A stretch of DNA of 64,000 bases, taken from Hygrophila difformis. Taxonomy: Eukaryota; Streptophyta; Magnoliopsida; Lamiales; Acanthaceae. The position numbers and the translations under genes were made by a program. The notes below the pieces were generated by a model. It did not search any database. It was not told the DNA's origin and worked only from the letters and a program-made list of their open reading frames with translations. Positions 45,083-55,819 of this stretch are shown here, in pieces. Numbering within the stretch: the first letter of the stretch is position 1; every line of letters begins with the position of its first letter. The DNA lies in NCBI GenBank assembly GCA_030278955.1, contig JAOANR010000014.1, forward strand, positions 21,144,068 through 21,208,067, given 5' to 3'.

Positions 45083-48000
45083 CATGTATTTTTATTCAAA
45101 AATAATACATAGATACATTTGTTTAAGAATTATGTTTGTTATGAACGCTATATACCATATATTGCTCATTAAACTATATAGGGTATAATCAAATGCAGTT
45201 GGCCTGAGTGATATGGGTCTTTGTTAGTTTAAGCAAATGTCTCGGATTGGAGCCTTTGAATATACAGAATTCAAATACCCACCAGATTCTTAAGTTATTA
45301 GTTTAGAGTTCAACGTGATCAGAGATACATAGTATACGCCAAAAATTATATACGGTAAATTTGACGAAAAATATATCTACGATTTTTGGTGTCCATGCAC
45401 ATAGATAGATCCAAATGTTAGATTGTCGTTGTATATAGATAATTATGAGAAAATGATTAAATAGTAGTATTATATATTTTCCTTAGATCAGAGCCTATTT
45501 GCTTGAATTTTTTTTTTCTCTCTTTTGCTCTTCGAAAGCCTTTTTGAATTAATTTTTCTGACTATTCATTTGACTTTTTGTCAAAAGAAAAGACAATTGC
45601 AAAAGAAAAATTATCTTTGTAAGTGAGTAGGTAGGGCTTGCTTTTCCCAAAAATGAAAAGTTGTTTTGGGTAGAAAAATATAAAATAAAATAATACAATC
45701 ATGTTTTCATTAAAAAGCAATGTTTTTTTATTATTTTTTGGTGAAACCGGGTGTCCCCAGACCACATTGGACCCAAAACTAATCCCTCGAAGATTTGCAA
45801 GGACAATTAAGGGTGCCAATATTTTTTATTATTAATTCAAACAATGATATAGATTGTTTTTTTTTATTATTATTTCTCATTCTTTTTCCAGCTGACTTCT
45901 TATTTTCTTAGAAGCCTAAACAAACCGGCCTAATTTCAAATTTATACATTTTTTTATCGCAAATTCTAGGAAGTTCTATGTTGCTGTCAATGCTGTTTGG
46001 GTCCGTGCTCATCCTCTTTATTCACTTATTAATCGAATTTGGCCATAAAAGAAAAAATTTGGCCTTATATGTTTACATTAATTCCAAATTCGTACTTATA
46101 AACATATATATACTAGCTAAAAAGCTGTGCACAGCACAGCTTATTGAGGACGTACAACCGCCCGTGGGGGAAAAGAAATAATTGTAGGTAAGCGTATGTG
46201 GGTTTTTTATATTTATAAAATGGTGAATAAATGACTGAGGAATCGGAAGTGGGTTTTATTGAGATAAAATAAATGCTATTTAATTTTTTTAAATAAATAC
46301 CAGGGCAACCATAAGCTTCAAAATTGGGTGAGCATTGAAGAGTTGCTGGTATGAAAGTCAAAATATCGACTTTTCAGATGAGAAACAAAATAAACCAAAC
46401 CTCAACGTGTTTGCCAAAGTCAAAATATCGATTTTTAGAACCAATGCTATCAACAAGATTTTTTGGCTATGATGCCACAGGCACACCCTACAAGAAAACA
46501 AGAAAAACGTAAATCCACGCTCAAAATGAGAGTAGGGATACACAATTAATCTAGCAGCAGAGATGCCTTAGAATTACCTTTTCCCTAACATATCTTCGTA
46601 AAGTAATAGAAACACCAATTGGAGAAATAGCACAAAACAATTCCTCAAATGGTCAATTACAGGGAAATAATTATTTCAACTCTTATGCTACTAAAGCTAA
46701 ACGCCAAAAGGAAGAAGATGGCAAGTAACCTTCTTCAAATTATTGTTCTCCTCAGACAGATGGGCTACTTACAGAGCTCTAAAACATAAACCAATATTCT
46801 AATGGAGAGCCATTTTATCGCCGGGCTCGACTGGTTAAATTGTTACAAATACATATACAGCATGAATAGTGTAATAATAATAATAATAATAAAAAAAAAA
46901 AGACGTCAGCATCAATGGGAATCAGCTTTCCCATGTTCCCATAAACAGACTGAGTATTAATAGATTCACAACTTTGAACCATGCCCGGAATCCCTCCATT
47001 ACCACACATATTAAGAAGGCATAAAAAGCTAGCTAAAATTAACATCCCAAAGTAGAATCAACAAATTTTTACAATGACATTGGACGAAGGCTAGGCAAAG
47101 GAGAAGGAATCCTATTGAATGGCGATAATCTGAAACTGCCGTTCGTTCGGTGGACTTCCACCACCACCTTGGTCGTCATGATTCTCTCAATGCCCAACCA
47201 CACATGATGGAATACTCGTCCCCGGATACTGGTTTTGATCATGTGGAAGAAGCTGGACCTAGTAAAAAAAGAGAAGAGTAAAAGAATATGGTCAGTGTTA
47301 TCATCTCCTTACAAATTCAGTTTTAGTTTTTTTTTAGACAGACGAGTTGGTATGACTTACAACATGGGTGTTTTACAAAACAGCAGACAGAAGGGAAAAA
47401 AGTAAACCAAAGCTCATGCCACATCAGCCTGCGGCCCTGGTAGGTTCTTTGGCGAAGTGCGGGAAAGCATTCAAAACCCATCACGCCTAAGGTGTATGGG
47501 GAGTTGTATGTTGAGCAGAGGCTGAAAGGCTCTGCAAAGCACAGGGGAATTCATCCTATGTGTAATTTATAAGAATTCATATTAACAAACAATATATATA
47601 CTATACATTTGTACAATGAATTAATGTTGAATTCACTAAGAGCTGACCTGTCAGCAGACAGCTGGTGTGATTGTACATCATAGGTAAAGATAGTTTTCCA
47701 CTCCACTGACCATTCCAAACTGAAAAGATAATGCAACACACAAACAAACCAATCAACTTGCAAAGGAATTACATATAGGGTAAACACTAACATTATCGTC
47801 CACTGACGTATAGGTAAAATTTAGATGTTGCTACACTAACAAGTGGAGGGGGAAAAAGGAAAAGTTATATTGGGTATCAATATTCAAAGGAAATCATTAG
47901 AATAATAAGTTGGGAAACCGGCCACTGTTTTTACAAAAAAGGGGAAGGTAAAAGTCATGGAAATCAAAACACAGGCAAATACACTTAAAATGAAAGCTTT

Positions 48001-49425
48001 TCCATAATAATAGTAAAGAATCACAAAAAGGCATCAAAGGTGAGGCGTGTTTATATCAAATAACCACAAAGGGCAAAAAAACAAAGAGAATTGAACAATG
48101 CAAGGCGCACACACACGGCACCATATTAACAAGCCTACCATATTGAGCAAGAACGGGTAATTTGTTCTTTCATGGCACTTGGTTTCCCATCAAATGCAAA
48201 AAGATGATGAATAGCTCGAAAGGTATTACTCGCACTGTGGAGGACATTTTGTGATGCCCTGGTTCCTCCAATCACAGTCGCTGATTATTGCAACTTCTCC
48301 ACTTTGGAACTGCACGCGAGAAAGTGTTTGCGAAAAATTAATAGGGAAAAAGAAATCATTGTTAGAATGTATTCTCAAGTTTGGCATGCATTCTAAAAAC
48401 GAGGGGCAGCAAATTAGAAAAAACAACGATGAACTGTAAGTACAAGGGCGAATGCAATTCTCACAGATGGAGGCAATAAACCATGAGACAACACAAGGAC
48501 TTCTAACGTGGGGAGGCAATAGGTATCATTAATATACAATAAGCAAACCTGGACATCCTGAGGTGGAGTGTAGCAGGGCATATTCAACAAAGCTGCATTC
48601 CTCATATGACTGGACTACAGCGAGGAAGCACACTGGTAAGCTGAATTGAAATGGATACCAGATCGAGCTGCTCCAATGAGCGGGGAATTATGCAGGCTAT
48701 ACCTAACACAATGAACAAAGGCACCAGCTATAGGGTAAACATACTGCCGTATAGCTAACAATTTAGATGTTGCAACTTTAACAGGAAGGGGGGAAAAAGG
48801 AATTCACCAGGCATCATCAGAATAATAATATGGAAAACCTGCCACTGCTTTTACAAAAAGGGGGGAAAATATGAGTTGGGAAATTGAAACAATAGACAAG
48901 TACAGTAAAAGTGAAAATTTTTCCATAATAATAGTAAAGAAGCCATACAATTTCCATCCAATTTGGGATGACCACAATATGGACAATTTTGTCACTCCAT
49001 AATCATTTACTATATATATGCTCCTTTTTACTTTCTTCTATTAATATGTGTGGACAATTTTGACTACCTAGGAATACTGGCCCAAAACCACCCCCTACTC
49101 TTTTGGGCCACAATATGGCCAGAATTCCTTCTATTACTGAATTGAAATTCTCCCTGGGCTAATATTAATATGTGTGGCAAGATACTATTTGGTAATAAAA
49201 ACAGTTAAAAACAATAAAGGCACTGTTTGGTAAATTCATAGAGTTTAGAGTTTAGCGATTAGAGATTAGAGATTAGAGTCCGGAGTTTAAAGTTTAGAGA
49301 TTAGAGATTAGGGTTTGAATTTTAGTTTTGCAAACTGAGTGTTTGGTAACATTTTTAGAGTTTAGAGTTTAAAAGGCAAAATTACATAAATAGGCTTTAC
49401 TAGCCATTAATTAATATGCAATTGT
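45083..49425. repeat. duplicated 4.3-kb segment, copy 2
   Basis: Direct repeat of 16938-21346. The identity begins 9 bases earlier, at CACTCATCA (45074-45082), which equals the last 9 bases of the Athila LTR next to copy 1. It ends at GCAATTGT (49425), exactly where copy 1 is cut by the LARD-like element. The exon-like blocks of the unidentified minus-strand gene are present at about 47090-48780. No intact gene. Confidence 0.92.
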
Positions 49426-51022
49426 ATTTTCACTTTTTGAACCAACAAATTAATATTTAAATTTTTAAATCCATTGTTATTATTAAAATTATATTCTCGA
49501 TTATTTGCAAAATTAAGTGTTATGTATTATTTTAGAAAATATTTGAGTCGGCATTTGTAAAATAATATAATTCATTATTCGAAATAATTTATGTTATGTA
49601 AATTCTTTTAGTAAATTTATATGTAGTCTTAGAAAATATGTAAATACATTACACGCAAAATAAATTAAATTTCTGTAAATTGTATTGTAGGTGAATGTTC
49701 CACTAATATTTCGGTCAGAGCCGTCTTCTCACGACTAACCCCACCATCAGTGTCATCATATGTATTAAATTCCTGTAAATTCAAATATTGACATATAAAA
49801 ATCAGGCTAATTTATTCTATAATCTTTAAACATAGACAATAATAATGTAGGTTTCATCCATCCCAGACAAAACTAATGTAGGTTTCATCCATCCCCTCCA
49901 GATAAAGCAATAATAGAAAAAATTTCAGTTCTAAAGAATAAAAACAGTCATTCCAAGAGGAAGAAGTTCAAGATACGATGCTTATACAAAAAAATGAAAT
50001 ATTTACTATGATCAATAGAAATTGATCACGCAAAGCAACAAAGGTGAAAACAAAACACACTCAACTCAAGAAATACAAAGAAGAGTCTGTGTGGCAAGTC
50101 AACAACCAGTTACAACAACGTATTCTACCCAGTTCAAATGTATAATCTTTAGATTTCTCTACTGCATTTGAAGCCACTGCTGTAGGTTTCTCCATTTCTC
50201 ACATTAGTTTCCTTCCATTCTTGGTTATCATCTTCCCTCTCTGGTAGCCAGGGCACCTAAGTAACAAAATCATGAAGTTTATGTTTTGAATCACAGATTG
50301 CAATAAATATAGCAGAAGACAAATGAAATTAGAGTTTTACAATATAACATCATTAAAAATGTTGCAAATTGACATAAGCAGCCTAAAGACAAACATAATG
50401 CCAATAGAACTAGATCGATGGACACTATACAGAGAGTATATATATATCTAAAGCTCATACAAGACAACACACATGAATAACCAAAAGATCTTTTCAGTAA
50501 TGAGTAATAGAACAAAGATAAATTACTTGGCACCTTGTAAGTCAGTGTGAAGAGACAAATCCAAAAGGACTATTGACTCATGCTAAAGAATTAAAACTGA
50601 AGACCACATGCTCAATACATAGCATTAACTTATTCAGCAATCAGCACTCTCCCTATCATATTATTACCTAAATCTATCTTCCACTAATGAACCAAGATCA
50701 GTTAGCTTTCCAGGTGGTATGGAACTGCTAAAACTTTGAGCATGTGGCAAAGAGACATCCTCTATTTTCGTACCCCACCAGCTTCATGCCCATATTTCTC
50801 ATACTTGACAATTAAGAAATATAAACCATATAAATGCATCTCAAAATCTGACATTTATCTCCAGTAAATTCTCTAGAGGTAGAGCAACCCAAAAAAACAA
50901 CTCTATATTAACATGTAGCTTGTCAAGAAGCTTCAGCTTTGCTTATTTACATTTTTACTTTACAATTTACAGGAATCTTATCGAGATATCCAAACAAGCG
51001 AGAGCTTGATCAATCAAGTAAA
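49426..51022. other. AT-rich interval, no gene supported
   Basis: One possible minus-strand exon near 50130-50260 (about 35 codons with an AG border at 50259) is too short to call. Otherwise nothing is seen. Confidence 0.3.
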
Positions 51023-51155
51023 TCGAATTTATTGCTGTTATAGAGAGTTGACCAAAGACCTCAAACTAAAACGGGCAAAGGCTGAACTGAAGGTGACATC
51101 ATGTAACCACAAGCAAAGCAATAGACATCATGTTATAGAGCTATGACAATATTAT

Positions 51156-51160
51156 AGAAT
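51156..51160. repeat. target-site duplication AGAAT of the solo LTR, left
   Basis: Identical to 53905-53909. Confidence 0.9.
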
Positions 51161-51508
51161 TGTAACACCCCGGTTTTTGGTCACCCAGGTCGGGATGTCA
51201 CCGCCACATCTCCCTAACAAGACACGGTTTCTCCGAGCTTGCTAAAGAGATGCAAGGCTATGGTTTTTCAGAATTTAAAACATTCAAACAGCCCATTTAT
51301 ATATAATTTAAAAATTAATACATCAAAGTTGCAGCGGAAAATAATATTTACATAAGAACAATGCAGCGGAATTTAAATATAGCCAACACGGCCAGAATAC
51401 GGGTTAAACAGGCCCGTTCATGCAATTTCTAGTCTAACGTAACATTTAAAAATAAATCGTTTCCCCAAACTTCCCATGAATGCATATGATGATGCATATT
51501 CTTCAACT

Positions 51509-51566
51509 CTGAAATAAACAGGGAAATAAAAATGGTTTGGTCAGCAATACGTGCTGAGTAAGTTAC
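51509..51566 (-). promoter_or_regulatory. conserved LTR hairpin plus 3' splice acceptor (solo LTR)
   Basis: On the minus strand AACTTACTCAGCA opens a perfect 6-bp hairpin TCAGCA/TGCTGA (51557-51552 and 51546-51541, loop CGTAT). A pyrimidine tract and the acceptor TTTCAG follow, ending at 51509, 31 bases after the hairpin. Confidence 0.6.
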
Positions 51567-51826
51567 CACAAACATGATTGTGAGGTTTCAAAGCCTTTAA
51601 TTAAATTTAAAAACATGTGCATAATATCCATGATTTAATTTATCCAACTAATAATAATTTAATTGCGTATTTTAAAAGACAAGGGTTTCCATAAGATCAT
51701 AATTCAACACATGATAAAATAATCGCAAGACATAATTTAAAGGCATAATTTAAATAAGGAAACTATTTAAGTATTTCAGGATTTCACTATCCCTCTTTTA
51801 TTCGATATAATCTAGTATAATTTATT

Positions 51827-52134
51827 CTTGGGGAATCGAACCCGCAAGAAAACAAACAATCGCCCTTGGGGAATCGAACCCGCAAGAACTCACATACATC
51901 CTAGGGAATCGAACCCGTAGGAATCAACACATATTCTGGGGAATCGAACCCGCAGAAAGACACACCCTGGGGAATCGAACCCGCAAGGTTTGACACGGAC
52001 ATCCTGGGGAATCGAACCCGCAGGAGAACATACAATCGCCCTTGGGGAATCGAACCCGCAAGAACTCAAACACACCCTGGGGAATCGAACCCGCAAGGTT
52101 TGACACAGACATCCTGGGGAATCGAACCCGCAGG
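51827..52134 (-). repeat. nine tRNA T-arm-like hairpin repeats, each with a B-box
   Basis: Units start at 51827, 51865, 51900, 51935, 51966, 52003, 52041, 52076 and 52113, each 22-23 bp with 14-17 bp spacers. On the minus strand every unit contains GGTTCGATTCC, a perfect match to the Pol III B-box (GGTTCGANNCC), which in tRNA forms the T arm. The outer stem differs between units but still pairs: CTTG/CAAG, CCTG/CAGG, CCTA/TAGG and TCTG/CAGA. Two units have an extra A (CCTG/CAAGG). There is no A-box or tRNA body, so these are not tRNA genes. Confidence 0.85.
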
Positions 52135-53904
52135 TCAAACAAATTTCGCAAATTTCACGAGTTTCATCAAGAGTTCAAGATTTAACTCGGTCAACCACAG
52201 TTTAATCTAAAATGCGTCTAAAATCAGATTTAATTTCAAAAATTCCGAAATTTTGCGTCTGACTCCAAAACGTCAAGATCTACAACTTTCGTGTTTTAAC
52301 TTTTTCAATCCGGGATACCTAAATAGGTCAAAAACACTAATTTTCACAGAAGTATAAATCTGTCCGAATTTCCTAGGTCACAGTTTAGAGATTTCGAATT
52401 CTACCATAGCAAATCAACTCCAAAATTAACGAAATTTGACAGAGATCATCTTAAGACATATATCTGCAAGTTTCATGTTCAGCAAAAGATCTAATTCATC
52501 CTATTTCTATTGTCAAAAACGCCAACAAGTTCGGGCCAAGAATCTGTCAAAATTTCAAGATCCATATCCTAGCAGTTCGGTTTCGGGTGGATTTCATATA
52601 CCAAATCATCACGAAAAATTCTGAAAATTTACGGAGGTGTTCTTAACGCATAGATCTACAACTCTTATGTTCAACGCTAAGCCTAGATCGGTCTAGATCG
52701 AAGGTAGAAATCACCAACAAGTTCGAACTAAAGTTCTGTCACCGTTTCAAGATCTAAACTCAAGGCAGGTCTGTTTGTGGTCGTTTTCGGATATCAAAAC
52801 ACGATGAAAAATTATGAAAATTTTACAGTACATAGATCTATGTCATAGGAACGTTTTTCGTGGTTTAAGTTTTTTCGTTTGAAGTCGTTTTGATGTTCGG
52901 AAAAATTAGACAAAACTGTTGCACCGTTAAAAATCACATATGGACGGATTTACGAAAGATTTGCTCAAGTTTCTAGATTTGAATATTTTTACTACTCCCA
53001 AAACCGTGTAAGCGTTAACTTACTGATTTACGGATGTCTCGGCTCGATGATTCGGAGGCGTGGCTTCCACGTTCTTCGTTCTCCCTCCGAGATCCTTCGT
53101 TTTTCCTCAACGCGTCCGGATCGGGGTTTAGAATAGGAAAGAGATTTAATTAGGATTCGTTTTCGAATCTTGAATGGAAAAGAATGGACAAGAATGGTTC
53201 GAATCTTACCCCGATGATCGAAGACTCCTAATTTTCGTCCAAGTCAGTCCCTTGATTCGGTTTGTGCTTCCGACGACTCCGGAATTAGGGTTTTGTGTGT
53301 AGAGAGATTTCGTAGGGTTTTGTAAAGATGTTCGGGGCTCCCAAGAGGGTTTATTTATAGATATTTAAGATCTAGGGCGTCCAAGATCTGACCCCAAGCG
53401 TCTTGAGTCGAGATATGTTCAACCGAAAGTCGAAAAATCCGCGTTCGGGCGAGAAAATCGCGAAACGGCCGCAACTGCCAAGTGGCGCGCTCTTGGCGCG
53501 GTGAACCCCTAAAGACCGCGCGGCGACCGCGCCGTCCTGGCCTGGACTTCGGTCTGGGCCGGGTCGTGCGATCCGTCGGGCGTTTCCTCCTCTCTTTCGG
53601 ACTTCTATCCCTCTATGTTCCCGGATTCGGATTTCCGGGGTATCTTCGGGCTCCGATTTCCTATCTTAATTTTATTCGGACCTAAATTTATGTTTGGACT
53701 CGAGTTATTGAGTCCATCGATGTCGGGTCCCCGTGTAACCGTTTATTCAATTAAATTGTCTCCGGCTTCCCGGGTTCTTGGAATTTTGATTCCTTTTTAA
53801 TATAAATTTCATTTCTCATCTTTTATGATTCTTTATCCCTTTATCATGTTTATTATATTTATTTATTGCATTTATTTTATGTTGGAAAATTCTCGGGTAT
53901 TACA

Positions 53905-53909
53905 AGAAT
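53905..53909. repeat. target-site duplication AGAAT of the solo LTR, right
   Basis: Identical to 51156-51160. Confidence 0.9.
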
Positions 53910-54351
53910 AATCAAATCCCTTAAAAACATTTATCATCCAATGAAATCAAATTCAGAAGTCTGAATTCATTGCAGCTATAGAGAGTTATACAAAGACCTC
54001 AAACTAAAACGGGCAAATGCTGAACGCAGGGTGATGTAACCACAAAACCAATAGATCATCAGGTTACAGAGCTATCAAAATACTATAGAATAATTAAATT
54101 CCTCAAAAACATCTCTCATCCAGTGGAATATTAATTCAGAAGTCTGAAACCCACATCAAAGCACATATTTACCAATCTAATAAAGAAAGACTTCTCAATT
54201 TCTCAATATAACGCAGATAAAAGCACATGTGAAGAATCAACAAATTATATCTTCAGGCGATCGTGGTGTCATAGGTGAAAGAGACGAGGAGGTAGTTTCC
54301 TGGATTATCCTCGTCGGGTTCAATTCTTAGTGTCTACTTATTCACAGTAAC

Positions 54352-55266
54352 TGTTAGGTCCGTTTGCGTGGATAACCAATTAAGTAGTCCTGAAAACTAG
54401 TTCAAGCACCTTTCGTGGACACGTTAAACAGTTTAAGAAATTAAGCAGCGGAAAGTAAATAAACTGTAAAAATAAAGAACTCAAGGTTTGTTGACCCAGT
54501 TCGGCACAAGCCTACATCTGGGGGATACCAATCCAGGAGATTCACTAATTGTTTTGACTTGATCCTCGATCTAAACAATAGTGATTTGTTTCGCCCAACT
54601 CCAATCACCAAGCGGACTGAATTGTCAAACCAAGACACTCCCCCTGTCTTGGTGAAGATCTCTCCGACCTTGCTTCAATCCCTTGAAGGCTCCTCCTTCA
54701 AGTTTGCCCGTGGTCGAAACCTGTTGGCGACTCTCCTTGATCTTTTCAATTAAGCTCTTGAGTTTGACGACTCCTCGAAACCCTTGATTGAATCCGTCGA
54801 CTTCAACCAAGCTCACAGTAACACTGTCGATCAATCCACCCGAGGAAGTGTTGATCGGATTTCTTCCTTCGAAATGATAAACATACGAACACAGAAGGAA
54901 TATGATTCTCTCTTCACAAATGCTTTCGATTGCTCAAGGGTGTAAGTCAATTCATTCGTCGTATAGATCCAACCCTTGGCCGTCCTATTTGAAGAGAATC
55001 ACCTTGCCTCCATTCTAAGGCTGAGGATTTTCTTTCCATAAATACACGGATCCTTAGAATGAAGTTGCCCGAATTAAGAGATCTTGGTTTCCATACTCCG
55101 TATGCAAGATCCGGGCAGAAGATCAGCTAGCCGTTGGAGGATCTTCATGAATATATTCGCCAGCTCTTCTTCCTTTACTTAGTTTGTCTGCTGTTGACGA
55201 GGTTGGTCCAACAAAGTAGTTCAGACATCGGTTGTGAACACATTCGCTCAAAACTGGTTCCCAACA
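54352..55266 (-). repeat. 3' LTR of the Sirevirus (915 bp)
   Basis: Plus-strand edges TGTTAGGTCC and TCCCAACA. The first 368 bases match 63633-64000 with three substitutions. Confidence 0.93.
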
Positions 55267-55280
55267 ATCTCCCCCTTTTT
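55267..55280 (-). promoter_or_regulatory. polypurine tract of the Sirevirus
   Basis: On the minus strand AAAAAGGGGGAGAT directly precedes the LTR start TGTTGGG. Confidence 0.92.
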
Positions 55281-55819
55281 GGCAGAATGTGGGCCAGTAC
55301 AAGAGTTGATTCAACCGAAGTCTGAACAATTGACACAAGAACAATGATGTTGAAATACTTCCCATTGAGACCCAACCACCAATTACAGTGATTCCCAAAC
55401 ACAAGACAAACTATACTAATGCTCCGTACAAGGTTGTCTATCAAATGTTCTAGGAGCATTTACATCAAAAGTAAGCACATGGCAATAATCATTAAATAAA
55501 GCATGTAAGATCACAATTTAATTATTACAGGCCATTGTGCAATTGTCCAACAAAAACAGTTATAACTAGTTCATGAAAATAGTCCAGACAAAAAAAATTA
55601 CCCTTCATCAGCAGAGACTTTCTTTCACCAGGCTGCCCCATGTCGATTGTAGTGCATGCCAGAGGAAGTTACATCAACTTAACTCCCTCTCTGGCGCACA
55701 TTTTGCCCAAAAAGGGCATGTCACTCAGACTCCTCAGAGGAATCCTCAGCCGAGTCGCTGGACTCCTCTGCTGGATTGGTATCCAAATCCTGTTCATCAT
55801 CAGACCAAACATCAGGAAG
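55281..55819 (-). other. untranslated region between env-like ORF and PPT
   Basis: About 540 bases with no supported ORF on the element strand. Confidence 0.5.

Larger units (their letters stand above)
51161..53904 (-). mobile_element. solo LTR of a Tekay-like element (2744 bp)
   Basis: Plus-strand edges are TGTAACACCCCGG and GGGTATTACA; 5-bp AGAAT duplications flank it. No internal domain is present, so it is the product of LTR-LTR recombination. Its 3' end (51161-51265) is homologous to the 3' end of the TR-GAG LTR. It is a related but different family. A possible leader and donor site (GGGGTAAGA, minus) lie near 53210. ORFs such as 53482-53800 are not supported as genes. Confidence 0.93.
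51023..54150. repeat. tandem duplication of about 185 bp, first unit split by the solo LTR
   Basis: Unit 1 is 51023-51160 joined to 53910-53967. Unit 2 is about 53964-54150. Both contain ACCTCAAACTAAAACGGGCAAA (split here as ACCTCAAACTAAAA and CGGGCAAA), GATGTAACCACAA and TCAGAAGTCTGAA. The solo LTR at 51161-53904 sits inside unit 1. Confidence 0.8.

Noticed and set aside
44917..45099. Minus-strand ORF with a long tyrosine run
   Set aside because: Reading of the (AAT)n microsatellite.
51827..52134. CRISPR-like array (22-bp repeats with 14-17-bp spacers)
   Set aside because: It lies inside a plant LTR; spacers are too short and partly repeated, and repeats vary in paired stem bases. It is an LTR tandem repeat.
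51827..52134. Cluster of tRNA genes
   Set aside because: Only the T-arm/B-box part is present; no A-box, anticodon arm or acceptor stem lies at tRNA spacing.
53482..53800. ORFs of 67 and 61 codons in the solo LTR
   Set aside because: They run antisense to the LTR through its GC-rich leader; no support as genes.
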